This document shows positions 10,850 through 24,300 of a DNA stretch of 64,000 nucleotides, piece after piece. The notes under the pieces were generated by a model. That model was not told the origin of the DNA, did not search any database, and saw only the letters and a list, made by a program, of their open reading frames with translations. The translations under genes and the position numbers were made by a program. Position 1 is the stretch's first letter; every line of letters begins with the position of its first letter. Origin of the DNA: Stratiolaelaps scimitus (lineage: Eukaryota; Arthropoda; Arachnida; Mesostigmata; Laelapidae); the NCBI GenBank assembly GCA_019614645.1, contig JABWDB010000031.1:3911001-3975000 (forward strand), given 5' to 3'.

Positions 10850-13800
10850 ACAGATAGCATAGGCAGAATTAAACAGGAAATAATTTCGGTAATATTGTGA
10901 ATAATAACGGTAGAAAAGAAATGATTGATGGATTTGATAAAAAATAAAATGTTTCTGAAAAATGAGATCTTGTGATAAAGATACAGCAGAGGGGAGAAAC
11001 GGTACGCGGGTGACCTGCTGCTGCGACGGCGGCAGACACTAGTTCACTCGGTCACTCTTCAATGTGGATAATATCGGAGAAAAGAAAAGCTTAAAACGAG
11101 TCACTCGAGCCAATGAGCCAATCTGAGAATCTCGGACCGCACCGAAGGTCTCTTCGCAGGTTGCTGCCTAAGACCATTTCCCGCCCCTTTCAACGTGAGA
11201 GCCGGTTCTCTCCGACCTCTGACCTAAAAGTTGTCTAGAAGGCAGCCTGCAGTTTGCCGTTGTAGGAGACTGGCAGGCTATCGCTATTGCCTCGAACAGA
11301 TCTCCATTGAAGCAGAAACAACCTCGTTGAGGGAAGGAATTGCTGACTGAAGGGGAATGTATATACATGTAATGTATGGGTGGAACACAGACAGACATTT
11401 GAATGCACCTGCTGATCTGACCGTTCAGCGTAGCGTAGATCATCAAAAAGATGCATTCGAGAGTTTATTTCCTAATCTGTTAGGGAGCACTTGTGTAGAC
11501 CCTTTGACACAATAGTTCCAGTTAGATTGTAAGGTGCAGAATGCCTAAATATGTATTACGATATGGGCACCTGTAGCTAGCCAATTGACGGGTATTACAT
11601 TGATCTGCCTCTATTAGTAATTCTAGTTAATAATATATGATCGGCTGCTGTTTCATGAACGAAAATGAATACTTTCAATAGTATATCAGCTGGATAATTG
11701 AAATTGAATAACTAGATTCGTACACGTACAAGTTTTATTAACTCCGATTTGCGCACAGCGTTGTTTTCATACTGAATTTGGTCCCTATCAATATTCTTAT
11801 TATAGAATTTCCAGGCGGAACTCACTCTGGCGCCCACTGGTGTCGACTTTTGTGGCGTACACATTTATAGTGGGCCAAGAGTAAAATCAATTAGCTAATA
11901 AAATTGGTCTCGGAGACCAAACATTTAGAGTAAATAGAGAAATAGGCCTGAACATAAACACGGAATCTTACCTATAACACTGAAGTTCCAAATCTAACAA
12001 CCGTAATCGTGTTCATGAGCCCAGTAACTGTGCATGTACTCATAGAAATCTATTGTAGCATAATGAAGAGACGAGGTAATCTGGATATAAGAAGGGACAG
12101 ATGGGGGGGGGGCTATCTTCACACCGGCTGTTCCCTCATTTAACATCGAACTGGGTAAATCTAGCCCTTGTGCAAATCGTCATCACCAAATTGTGGAACT
12201 CGGAATCGTTGAGTATCAGACAAGAAAAGAAACAAAAGGTCCATTTACTTGCGGACTTTCCAGGCAGACACTACTCGTATTATCTACGCATCTAAGTCTG
12301 CGTCTAGCTTTTTCTTTTACCAACACTGCAAACGTTCTGCGTAAATAGAAACTGGCACTCATCAGTAATGAGAAACAGTGCGGCGAGATAATAGATCCAA
12401 CTTGAACTGCATGTCCTATAGACACTCAGCACCTTCACAGCTAGACCGACATGACGCTTGGTTCGTCCAGCTGTACCGGGACGATCTGGATGGCTAAGCC
12501 GGTCGGCTGCTTGTTTGGTTGTTCATGGCGATTTTGAAGTCGCACAGCGAACAGATTCTGGAGGGAATGTTTCTTATTTTGTAACATTATTTGGTAAGCT
12601 CTGTTAAAGCAAATACACGTGCTGCTGCTGCTGCGAGCTGTGGCCAATAATAAAAATAGTGGTTAATCACCAGTTCGTAGAACTCACAATGGGGGCAGGC
12701 TCTTGGAGAGGGCTCAAGTGCAATATAGTCCAACCAAGACTAATGTCGGGCATAGCTTGCAGCTTCAAGGTGGTAGGCGAAAGTTAAGCTTGAGTGGTTA
12801 TATTCGGCATATACGATAAAATAACCTGATGACAATATAGTAAACACTGATAGAAACGTTCCTAAAAATGCTATTTGACATACAGGTGTTTGAAATATTA
12901 TAAACAAACCCGCCAACTGGTATAAACAAGTTGTGCAAAGTTGATTTCGATCAGTCCTAACAAACTTTGCAATAGCGGATACCAGGATTTCAACTGTTCA
13001 TGGTCCCTGCTTTAAAAATGAGATCTTAATCATTCGTCAATCAAGCAGGTGTGTGTGTGTGTGTGCATATTAATTTGCATATTATTTTAGTAGCACTATG
13101 GCTACGCCGAAAGTTACTTGCTAAATAGCTGACACTGGATAATTACGAATACATCCTTTGTTTCTATGTGCGCCATTCTCAGTCGAGACTTCTAGATAAC
13201 TAAGAACTAATAACAACACTTTAAGAAGGTCGATTCACGAAACACAAAGAATAATCTCCTATCTGGACTATTGGCACACATGTGAAACCGACAGCTTTCG
13301 ACTGCTACAATTCTGAGTGATCAATGCCTCTCTGATCCGCTCTGATGTCTACGAAACGCAAATGACAGTTAATGCTTTCCATTTTCCCCGACCTTTTGAA
13401 TTCATAAAATTTACACCAAAATGGGTTTACTTCTCTTATATGGACCAAATAGTCCAGCTTCAACATCACTCAAAAGTCACCACAGGAGCTTGTCAGCTCG
13501 GGCTAGTAGTGTCAATGTTGCGTTTAAGAACATTTGTCAATCTTGAAAACAGGGGATATCATTCTTATCATTGAGCTCGGCCTGTTCCAGTCATAACTAA
13601 CTACATAGTTGTATAGTATCATCTAGTTCGACTTTAGCCCGATGGTAGAACAACGTCACCCACATCTGACGTCCCACTTCATGTCACCAATCTTCAATCA
13701 TGTCCATTGATTCTGGTGTCATTTACTTACTGATCGTTGTCGATTTGAAGTTAGAGATCCACAAATATGTTGCTAGTTTTCACTGTATCCAAGGTAAAAA

Positions 13801-13950
13801 CAACACAGTGACGAATATAGCTTGTTGGTGTTTTACATTATTTTTAACAACGACAGGCGACAGACCCGATCTACCGAGATACACACACACACGCACACAC
13901 AGGCACCCTCCCGCTGTAGATAGCAGCAGCAGCACCACCGCCACCGCCAC
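10850..13950. other. Intergenic region between TCP11L and RpS18
   Basis: The two genes are arranged head to head. A patch around 10.98-11.25 kb is richer in G and C and has a short CTG/CGG run, so it may hold the TCP11L promoter. No TATA/initiator pair was recognised. A (GT)n run sits near 13053 and (CA)n with CAG/CCA runs near 13880-13950. Reading frames here are short and look non-coding. Confidence 0.35.
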
Positions 13951-14189
13951 CACTTGTTGTAGATAGATGTTGTCTTATTTTTATTGTTATGACTTCGATT
14001 ACAGTGGGATGAGATCCTCGCTCTCTCTCTCTCTCACTCGCCCGTTTGCTCTCACATATTTTTCTGGCGGTCTGTATACCCTTGCCGCTTCGAGCTGTGT
14101 TTCGAACATCGTTTTAAATTTTCGCGCGCTTGTTCCAGGCGGACCGCCCGGCGCTCGTAGGCGTCTGACGGTTGCGTTCATCCTTTGCT

Positions 14190-14203
14190 TGGATCCTTTT
14201 CTT
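14190..14203 (+). promoter_or_regulatory. Likely RpS18 start site with polypyrimidine (TCT) initiator
   Basis: The sequence TCCTTTTCTT, with a candidate +1 C at 14196, fits the YC(+1)TTTYY polypyrimidine initiator used by arthropod ribosomal-protein genes. It would give a 5' leader of about 40 nt beginning with a TOP-like pyrimidine tract. A second candidate, TCCTTTGC, lies about 15 nt upstream. No TATA box is evident. The choice between the two is inferred from motif and distance. Confidence 0.5.
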
Positions 14204-14235
14204 GTTGGGCCTTGCGGTGTTAGCACGTGTCCACG

Positions 14236-16723
14236 ATGAGTCTCGTTGTTCCGGAAAAGTTTCAACACATTCTTCGTGTTCTCAACACGAATATCGATGG
14301 CCAGACGAAAGTTATGTACGCCCTCACCTCGATTAAGGTAAATTTGGATCGAACATCGACCAAGAAACGAATCGAATTATGGATCTGGTGATAACCCCAA
14401 GTCGGGGAGGCCTGTGCTTGTCCCACCTATTCGCACTGCCGTCACACCTCGACCCCATGGGCTATTTACCAAGTGTAATCTCTCGAGTGATCATCGTTCG
14501 GACGTTATGTGTTGAAAGAGGAGAAAAAAACGTGCATTTAAAGGAATTTGTTTGTGATCGAATTGTGGGAGCATATTGAGCACTTGACGACACGACCGGT
14601 TGCTGTTCATCGTTGACCAACGACACGCCGATGCCACCAGCACTACGGCCGCCGCCATTATTTTATGTGGCTCGTCGTCAGCGACGTGGTTGTGCGTGCT
14701 TTGAAATCAGGGTCGTGTATAAGCTTCTATATGGTGTATGTAATCCCGGTATGTGGGCTATCGCATTAACGAAACGATACCCGTCCATCTACTGATGGGA
14801 ACCCCCCCAGCGATTCACTGCCACGGGGGCAGCTATGCGACATTTTGGATGCGCATATATGACTTAGTTGGTTTCTGTCTCAAGAATCAGATCGAAAGTC
14901 TGACCACGCTTAATATGCATGTACAGTTTTTTGCATTTTGGTCTTTAAACATAAAACCTGCTCTTCCATTATGTGTAGAGTATTCTCTGTCCAGAGCCGA
15001 CGAGATGCTTTGTTTCATTACTCTAAACAATAAGCCGTAAATGCCTGGGAGTGTCGTATATTTGCGTGTCCGTGAACCAACTGCTCAAAAGAAACCGAGA
15101 ATTTGACTCCGTCCAGCTTTTGTCTTTGCTCAAAGATATGTGACTACCTGCTTTTTATTGGATACGTTGTATTGGTTTTAAGGATGTCACTATCGCCAAC
15201 TTGTAGGGATGTATGTCCTTACATTGATACATTGTTAAATACTGGCTGCAAGAACATATATCCTGCTCTATAGATCGTCGTGTAGTTCGATGGATCTGAT
15301 TTTGTTCGGGTTTAGTTGTGAGGGGCAGCGGTTCGTTCCTCAAGCCTGGCTATGCAAACACTGGCTGTACCCAAGGGAACGGTTCTGGGCAGTGTTCTGT
15401 TTACGCTGTTCGTAGATTCCGTGAAAACTGTTCTCAAGGAACCCGCCCAGCAGTACGCGTGGGCAGATGACGTGAACATTATAACGCCTGTCATCTCAGA
15501 TCAGGATCGTAGAAAATGACAGAACTTCACTGGTCGGAACAAATGGGACTTGTAATATCATCTCAAAAATGTAGCATGATGCACCTTGGCAGTAGAGATA
15601 GGAGATATGACTACTGCTTAGGAGGGGCCACCGTGACCAAGTTAGATGTAGCACACAATCTAGGGATGCGGTTTCTTTTTCACGGACCTTCAGTTAACAT
15701 GTCACGAATTGTTCTCTTATATTATTTTGCTGGGCCCCAAGAGAGTTCGCCCGCACGTCCCCATCGTCATAACGTAAAACTTTATGAATCATACGTCGTT
15801 CATCTATATATGTATGTATGTCGATACCATATGAGAAATGTGGGTGAGAGCCATTTCCTTCAAAATATATAAGAAACAGATTCCTCAGACAGATCGAAGC
15901 GTGACGTGGGCTTGCCATACACTTGGTAGTATTGTGAAAGTGAGTGAAAGGATCGTCAATGTAAAGCTATTCAGAAGGATCACTGAGAAATGAGCCAATA
16001 TTTGATGATCTGTTCGACCTTTACAAACTACAAGTCTATCCGATTTCTTTGTGAAAGACAAAGAGATCGCGGATTTCTCAGGATCTTTATAAGTAGCTTT
16101 AGCCGATCGTCAGACAATTTAATTGGCAACATGTGCATTATGTAAATAAACTTCGAAATGATTCACCTGGGACCGCAGTCGACACGAAAGTGATAGTTTT
16201 AATCAGTACGATGCCATAAAAAGACAAAAGCGTTTTATGTTTTTTTTCCTAATGGGGATAGGGGATTGCAACTGAACGTTTCATACCTCCTTCGTTGCAG
16301 AATAAGCAAATTACTGAGTTCCCACGAAATTCGTCCTGTTGTTACCTGTCGTTTTCTTTATAGGGTGTCGGCCGTCGTTTCGCGAATATCGTCTGCAAGA
16401 AAGCTGATATCGACCTGAACAAACGGGCCGGAGAGCTGACAGAGCAGGAGGTGAATGCCATCATTACCATTCTGAACAACCCCCGTCAGTTCAAGATCGC
16501 CGACTGGTTCTTGAACAGGCAGAAGGATATTATCGATGGCAAGTTTTCGCAGGTAGTATCCAACAACCTCGACTCGAAGCTCCGTGAAGATCTCGAGCGA
16601 CTGAAGAAGATCCGTGCCCACCGTGGTCTTCGTCACTTCTGGGGCCTCAGGGTGCGCGGTCAGCACACGAAAACCACGGGTCGTCGTGGACGCACCGTGG
16701 GTGTCTCCAAGAAGAAGGGTTAA
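14236..16723 (+). CDS. RpS18: 40S ribosomal protein S18 (uS13)
   Basis: Two exons, 14236-14337 and 16364-16723, join in phase 0 (ATTAAG|GTAAAT ... TTTATAG|GGT) to encode 153 aa. The protein begins [20 protein letters not shown] and ends [14 protein letters not shown]. The conserved block [20 protein letters not shown] is intact. Human RPS18 has 152 aa, so this is full length with one extra terminal glycine. The protein sits in the head of the small ribosomal subunit and contacts the large subunit and the P-site tRNA. The single 2-kb intron contains a dead retrotransposon fragment. An AATAAA lies 98 nt after the stop codon. Confidence 0.98.
15330..15720 (+). mobile_element. Jockey/CR1-type LINE reverse-transcriptase remnant in RpS18 intron
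   Basis: Plus-strand frames spell the reverse-transcriptase core. The piece [20 protein letters not shown] is followed by [11 protein letters not shown], the active-site block with its Asp-Asp pair, from about 15361 to 15500. After a stop and frameshift, [17 protein letters not shown] and the LGM(R)F thumb region continue to about 15680. The pattern VPxGTVLGxxLF...ADD...KC..MHLG is that of jockey/CR1-clade LINEs and differs from the R1-type copies elsewhere in the window. Stops and frameshifts make it non-functional. Ends were not resolved. Confidence 0.7.
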
Positions 16724-16820
16724 TCGCATTAACATCTGGTGGTGTCCTGCAAGGAGAAACTGGACGTAATGTCTATCAAGCACTTGCGCCGGCAAGCCGC
16801 CATTACTGCAGATTAAGAAT

Positions 16821-16826
16821 AATAAA
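16821..16826 (+). terminator. RpS18 polyadenylation signal
   Basis: A canonical AATAAA lies 98 nt downstream of the RpS18 stop codon. The short 3' UTR is typical of ribosomal-protein mRNAs. Confidence 0.8.
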
Positions 16827-16849
16827 CCCTTTTTGCCGAGGATCATACA

Positions 16850-18980
16850 TTGTATTTTATTTAGGTATCATTAAACAGACTAAAGAGAAATACGGAGTAG
16901 GGTTGTTTGTGTGTTATACACCGTCATATGAACTTTTCGTTTGACATTTGCGGCTGCAAGTTCATGGCCTTTCTGAAATAATGTCTTTTGTTAATAAAGA
17001 TTGGGTATTAGCTTGTTAGCATTCTACCTTGAGAGTATCGGAATTAGTATTCGAGAACTTTTTACGCCTTAAGGCTTTCTTTAACTTGCACATCTTGTTT
17101 GATCGCTTTCAGCAATTTTTACTCCATTTTTATAATAGATCGTTGCCGTTTGTGGTTTTATTCTGGCATTCAATGGTTAAAGGTCCTATCTATTTTACGG
17201 GCTCCCTGGCTATTAGATGCTCCATGATAAATAGGGAGACCATCAGTCAGAGACGCTTCAGAAAACCAATGGCGAGATGAGCAGTATACCTTAAACATGA
17301 CAAGACCGAGAAATTGGGCAAAAATGTTAAGAGGATTAATACGTCGTAATTTTATGCCCATCGCATCCCAGAACCATTCGAAATGTCAGAATGCTTGTCT
17401 TTCTAGTTGTTCGACCCAATGTAATCAATGAGAATTACAAATACTGTTCACTTCTATGTATTTGCGTATGGGCAAAAAGCTAAGGAAAGCGAATAGGAAA
17501 GGCGTGCGCAGGATTCAGGAGGTAAGAGATACGTGTGTATCTATAACGAAGAGTGAAATCGCAGTAAAGATGACGCGGAAAAGTGCCTAAAATGTATTCT
17601 ATATTAGACGGTTATTTCTTATGATACGTGTAAAGCAGTGTAGCATTCGTTGCAAGGCACTTAAGATTGAATCACCTTTTAAAAGCCTGACAGAAAACGT
17701 AATTCGAATAATACGGGATAGCCGCTTACTCCTAAAACAAGACAAAGGTTTATTTCGTTTAAACACTTATGTTTGTTTGTACTCCTAACCTAACTCAAAA
17801 TATCATAGTTTATCTCTCGATCGTCTTCCACGTCTGTTGCTGTGAATTCAGAACTTCAGATGATTAATTATATTGAATTTGTAACCTAATTAAGTGAGTA
17901 ATTAATCCATCGATGTGGGTTTTACAGAAGGTGGTACTTAAAAATGTGTCCGCTCCCATCCCTTCTTCCATCAGAGAAATTTTGTGAAGAAAACCGATGT
18001 CACTTTGAGGCCATGCGAGGATTTTAAACAGATCTCGCACCGCCGCCATCTGAGCAGACGAACCGCTCACTCATGCATCGACTGTGCTAAACATTTGACG
18101 AAGATTGTCAACAAACACACGAACGTTAACTCGAACGACGATAGTAGAGTGGACGTGTTTGTGCGCCAAAATGAAACTTGTGGACGCTAGAAATATTCGA
18201 ATACCTTATACAAATTTTTAGCTTTTTTTACCGACTTATGCTGTTCTAAAGTACTGTGATTGTTCTATGATTCAGAAGACTATCAAATAAAGGTTTGGCT
18301 TTTGATTATTCAATCATATCTAAGGCGTTGGGGGAATGCAACAAAGGGGTTCGCTCATAACAGGTTGGAGTTGGTGTGTTCAGTTGATTAGGCCACGCGC
18401 CTGACAGACGCTTTAGAAGATGTTTGAATTTCTTGATTAGCTTTCTTTATATGTATGAATGTACTTGTCAGGGGTGACACGGTTGAAAAATTTGGCGAAG
18501 ATGGCCCCTACTTGTCGGCCGCGGCTTGTCACATTTGGGGAACAGCTGAGAGTCATCTTAGAGTATTTAGACAGGCTTTCCAATAATTATGTGCGAGCAT
18601 AACGATGTATTTTTAATGGTGGTAACGATAAAATTCAGTATAATGACATATATTATATTTAGTATTCAGAACTGTCAATATTGTACAAAACATTAAAAAT
18701 AAACATTATTAAGTGTATGCTGGCTAATTAACGAAATTCATAAACTTGCCTGACCAGTTAAACAAGAATGGTGCAGGCTGGCTTATCAAGCTCAACGAAA
18801 CGGAAGTTGTTTCAATTAACAATTGGCTCAGCTTTCAACATGAAGGTGTTCGTTCTCATAAAAAAACGCCTGACCCAAATACAACTCCTAGAGTAATATT
18901 TTTCTGATTGATTGTTCATGGCGGTATCGATAACAGAAATATATCTCATTCTCTTACTCTGGCTACCTACTGTACCTATA
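16850..18980. other. Intergenic region between RpS18 and the RecQ gene
   Basis: No gene-like reading frame was recognised. The stretch must contain the promoter of the RecQ gene, but I see no TATA box or TCAGT initiator at a convincing distance from its first ATG. Confidence 0.35.
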
Positions 18981-18987
18981 ATCCTAT

Positions 18988-21282
18988 ATGCAGATGTCGA
19001 CGGGGGCTTTGTCAGTCCGTGATCTGCTCAAAGACATCGAGCTTCTAGTTCACTCTCTCCGAAGGACAGTGGAAAAGAATGGGGGGAGCACTTCGCCTGA
19101 GGTACTCAAATTTCTTCAACAGGCAAAAGACTCATTGAAATCTGCTGAGGAGGAGGTTTTCGATTTCGAAGGCGTCAATACCCCGACACAGGTACGTTTT
19201 GGTTTGACCAGACACACACACACACGTTGTAATGTATGATCATTGCCATTATTCCTGAATAAAGTTCAATATAGCGAGCAAACATGTTATTATCCGGAAT
19301 AGCTCTTTACGGACGAAACTGTTTTATCTCTCTTTTTTTGTTTATTATGCTACAAAACTTCCGTTCGCTCACTTAAGGAAGGTCACCCGATCCGACCCCA
19401 TGTGTTCGCATCTCACCTGCGAACACCCGCAGCGCCGGTTGTCCTCCCCAACATCGAGCAGCTGCTCACAAATGAGCGTGTGCCTCTTCAATTGTTGCGG
19501 TTGCCAAGACAGCATTGTAATGGCGTTTTTTATCAAGTGTCTAGAGTAAGAAATCCACCTAAATCCGCCTGTGCTTCTCGGGTTTGTGAGATGCCGTTAG
19601 GCTGCTTCATTCACAAGGATAGATCAAATAGGGCTGGTTAACGGAAACCAAATAAATACGATGACTTAATTTTCTGCTGTCATCCACTACCTAGAGAATA
19701 TATATATCTGCTTAATCGGTGTGTTTTTCGTCTGGTGCCTATTCATAAGCCGTGTTTACACATTTCGCAAAATGTGTGAATCGACTTAGGAATAACGTAT
19801 ATAAATTGGAGATGTCCGATTAGTGAAATCTGTGACGGTGATAAGTCTAGTGGCAGTCTGCTTCTGTAGAGCATTGCATTTCAGTGATATTATATGCTTT
19901 TGAGCTCACTTTCTATAAACTGTATGTCTATACCAAAGGCCGAGGTGCGATCTATGGCAAAGTACATAAGCAAACACAATGTAAGCGTTGGTACATATAA
20001 ATGAATCGTGAAGCAAAGATATGAATAAAAGCAAAAGGGCTGATTCAGGTCAGAAAATGCAGATTTTGCATGGACTGGACTCACTTCACCTTCAGGGAAG
20101 TCACCTGAGTCTAGAAGATTTCGGCGGTAAGGTCTAAGTACAATAGATTCGGTGAGATGCGAATCGTTCAATGCCACAGATGATTTAATGGTCTATGATT
20201 ACGGGTCTATGGCTGGAACGTGCAGTAACAACTGATTCAAGCAATGCTCCCATAATTCGGCAAATGTGAAGAAAAGTAGAGGATTTCCAACAACTGAATG
20301 ATGAACTTAGGATTTCAGTTTAAATTTTAATTCAAATAAACAGACAATCCATTCAGCAGATTAGCAAGCTACAAATGCTTTTACGGTATATATACATATA
20401 TATTTAGAGAGGGAGAGAGAGTTGTTACCTGTATTGAACGAGTATATATTATCTAATTCACAAGTCATTCGATTAGTAGACGTCATTCGTATTAAAATTA
20501 TGGGTTGATGCCAAAAAGCTTAAACACGTTAAAAAGTTAGACCGCCTGTCTCTATGGCTGGAAGTGAACTTTGGAGAAATTTGATGATTTTCTTTTACTT
20601 CAGTCTCAGCAGACGAGGCAAACTGTACAACCGAGCAACGCCTCCGGTGTTGGTGTCAGCAGACCCAAGCGCACCATTGAAGTGTTCATCAGCAGCGACG
20701 AAGGTGGTGAGCATCCCCAACGTCATAATGCTACAAGCAGGAGCAATACAGCAAAAAAGACTCGACTATCACAAAGCGAAGAACGACGATCTCCGGCGGA
20801 TGCAGCGGAAATCGATTCCACTCCTGTCGACGACGGGGAAAATAACAACGATCAAGAGGGAGAATCGGTAATGAAAAGAAAGACATTCAAAAAGAAGCAA
20901 CCTATATCGCAAGCCAGTTGTAGCGATGATGATATCGATCACGATCATAGTGACGCTGGTCGGAACACTGAACGCAAAGTGGGTCAAACGAAAAAGTCGC
21001 ACAAGCAGCCTCCGCAGCGACGCGTTGACAGCAGTAGCGAGGACTTCGATTTTGACGACGATGAACTTGATGCTATCTGCGATGAGGTGAGGTTTTTCGA
21101 TATATGCAAACAGATACGCAGCTACCTTTTGCGACTTTGACAGAAATCAGTGTGAACTACAAGAGAACAGCGTAGAGGCAGCCCGTGCATATCTACGATG
21201 TATGTGATGGGTGGTTATTGTTCGATATTGTTACTGTTTTTGGAACGTAAGTTATCAACTGTGGACTTATTGTTCTATTTTC

Positions 21283-21372
<90 letters not shown>

Positions 21373-24300
21373 GATTAATTATTATTATTATTATTAATTA
21401 TTATTATTATTACCAGATTGCGTGAACTGAATTGAGCAAAGTATTCCAGTATAAGCTTGAATCTAAGTAGAAGTTTAACTGTTATGTTCACCAAAGTTCC
21501 TCATTTGTACTAGGCGAGCTCTACCTAAACGCAGAGTTGAGGCGAGCGCTCCACATAGACCAAATTTAGTTGGCTTAGGGCACTGATAGCCTACGCACTA
21601 TGTTAACATTTTGAAGCTTGAGAACCACATCTTAGCGTTACTAAGATGTGCGTAGGATTATAATACTGTCATGTGTCTAGTTGTCTCACTCAACTTAACA
21701 GAACTCTGCAAATTTTCAGGCAGAGAAGTCACACGTGTTTGACGACGAGCAGCCGTCAGAGGACACGCGCAAATGCAACGATATTGGAGAGGTGGAAGGC
21801 CCCCGAAAAATGCATGTGAAAACACTCAAGGAGTATTTTGGCCATGAAGAGTTCAGAGAGGCTCAATGGAAGGTATTCGACAAGCTGAGAAAATCAGTCC
21901 AGTTGTAGCCACATGCTCATTATAAAATTGTGATTTACTTATAACATTTAGATGGCACCGGTTTGTTGCGAATCGAACAAGTTATGGTTTTAGCGTATTC
22001 ACTAGGTAACTTGCAGTTTAACGGTAAGCTTGTTATCTAGAGAAATCATCCATTTAGATGTGTTAACTAATGGGGGGGGCTGTACTAAACGTTGTACAAA
22101 TTTGTGCAAAGTGCAACCGACGGTGGTGCGTATATGTCAATCACTTGTATCGCGAAATGAATATTTGCTTGGTTATTTATTAATGTATTTTTATTTGTCT
22201 TCCACTAAGCATACATTATATTCTAAATCTAAAAATACATCTCCCTTATTTCGAGCATAATTGACTTTTCGTATTGATATTAAGCGAGTTCTTATGAAGG
22301 CTTTGTAATTGCCAAGAGTGTTATTATAGCACCTCATTTTATTATTCATTTTCATTATTTGATTTTATTCCTTGTGTATTTCCTCATATTAATTAGCGGA
22401 GCATTTGCGATGTTAATCTAACGCCCACTGCCTAACTTGTTGTAATTTCAGGTTATATATTCTGTCTTGACAGATCACAAGGACAACATCGTCGTTATGG
22501 CAACGGGATCTGGTAAATCCCTTTGTTATCAGTTCCCGCCGGTTTATCTGAAAAAGTTGGCTGTTGTGATTTCACCGTTGATATCGCTGATGGAGGACCA
22601 GGTGCGTGCACTGCAACAACAGGACATCCCGGCTACGTTCCTTGGCTCAGCTCAAACTGAAAAAGACACCGTTGAAGAAGGATTATTTCAAGGCAAATAT
22701 CGCATCTTGTATGTTACGCCGGAATTCATTTCGGAACGAACTGAATTCATGGGCAAGCTACACGAGTCAGTCGGGATCTGTCTGGTGGCCGTTGATGAGG
22801 CTCATTGTGTTTCACAGTGGGGACACGATTTTCGTTCGGCATATCGTTGTCTTGGTGCCGTTCGAAAAAAGCTTAAAACTATTCCCTTCATGGCCCTAAC
22901 GGCTACGGCTACTGGACGAGTCCAGGCTGATATTGAGCAATCGCTATGTCTTGTTCGACCGTGGATTACCGTCACCCAGTTCGACCGGCCAAACATTTTC
23001 ATTGAGGTCCGACCACGTACCGCGCCCTCAAACGATCTTCTGCCGCTGATAGGTCTCAATGAAACGACCGTTGTCTATTGTCCGACGAGAGATTCAACAG
23101 AAAGTACATGTCGCTTTCTACGAGAGAATAACATCGACGCGATTGCTTACCACGCGGGCATGTCGGCCACAAATAGGAGAGCTGCTCATGAGGCGTTCTC
23201 CCTGGAACGGGTATCTGTGATTGTTGCGACGGTAGCATTTGGAATGGGTATCGACAAGGCAGACGTCCGAAGGGTCATTCACTATGGGGCGCCAAAGGAC
23301 ATCGAAAGCTACTATCAGGAGATTGGCCGCGCCGGTCGAGATGGCGCGCAGTCCTATTGTCATGCATTCTGGAAGCCTGTGGACTTGGCGACATGCCGTA
23401 GATGGCTAGCCGACATCAAGGATCCGAAATTTCTACAATATAAAAGCGATATGATCTCTCAGATGCAGGCCTTTCTTGAGACGGCAAAGTGCCGCCGAAA
23501 GGCTCTAATCTCACATTTCAGTTGCTCGGAATCTTCGATGATGCGAACAAAGCCGAAATGTTGCGATAATTGCGACACCAACTTAAAGAGATCTTCTGAC
23601 ATTTCCAAACAAAATTTGGCCAAAACCGACTTTACAACGGAAGCCCGATTGATGCTAGATGCAATCATGGATATGGGCGAACGATTTGGTATGAATATGC
23701 TTGTGCTCCATTTGAGCGGGAGTAAAAGTGCTAAACTAAAAGATTGGATGAAGGAAATGCGATCGTATGGCTCAGGTGAGAGTAAATCCCAGGATTATTG
23801 GAAGGCACTCGGAGCTATGCTGATTTCCGAAGGGTTCATTTGCGAGAGCACGACCAAGATCGATAATGGGAACTCCAGAAAATTCTTCGGTGGTAGCTCT
23901 AAACCATTTTTCAATAATGTTATCACCGTCGTTGGGTTAACGGATAAAGCAAAGGACTGGTTGAACAGCAAAAAATCACTCTTTCTCGTTCCGACTCAAC
24001 CCTTGCGAAAGGCCATGGAGGACAGGAGAGGTCGACCATTGGATATGTCCGGAATTGTGAGTGATCCTTCCGGCGTGCCGATTATGGAGCGGCGGGTTGC
24101 CGACACGATCTCAATCATGGACCCTCGCCAAAGGTCGCTATACGACCGTCTTGTAAGTATTCGCAACGATATAGCTATGGAGAACGACTGTCCAGCGCCG
24201 AGCATTTTCGATAATAAAATATTGTCGGTTGTCTCGGAGAATTGTCCGAAAACTCTGGCTGAATTGCGAGACTTGCCAGGCGTGTCTGGTAATAAGGTGG

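Noticed and set aside
16358..16846. A 162-codon minus-strand frame opposite RpS18
   Set aside because: It is a shadow of the RpS18 second exon, where strong codon bias keeps the antisense frame open.
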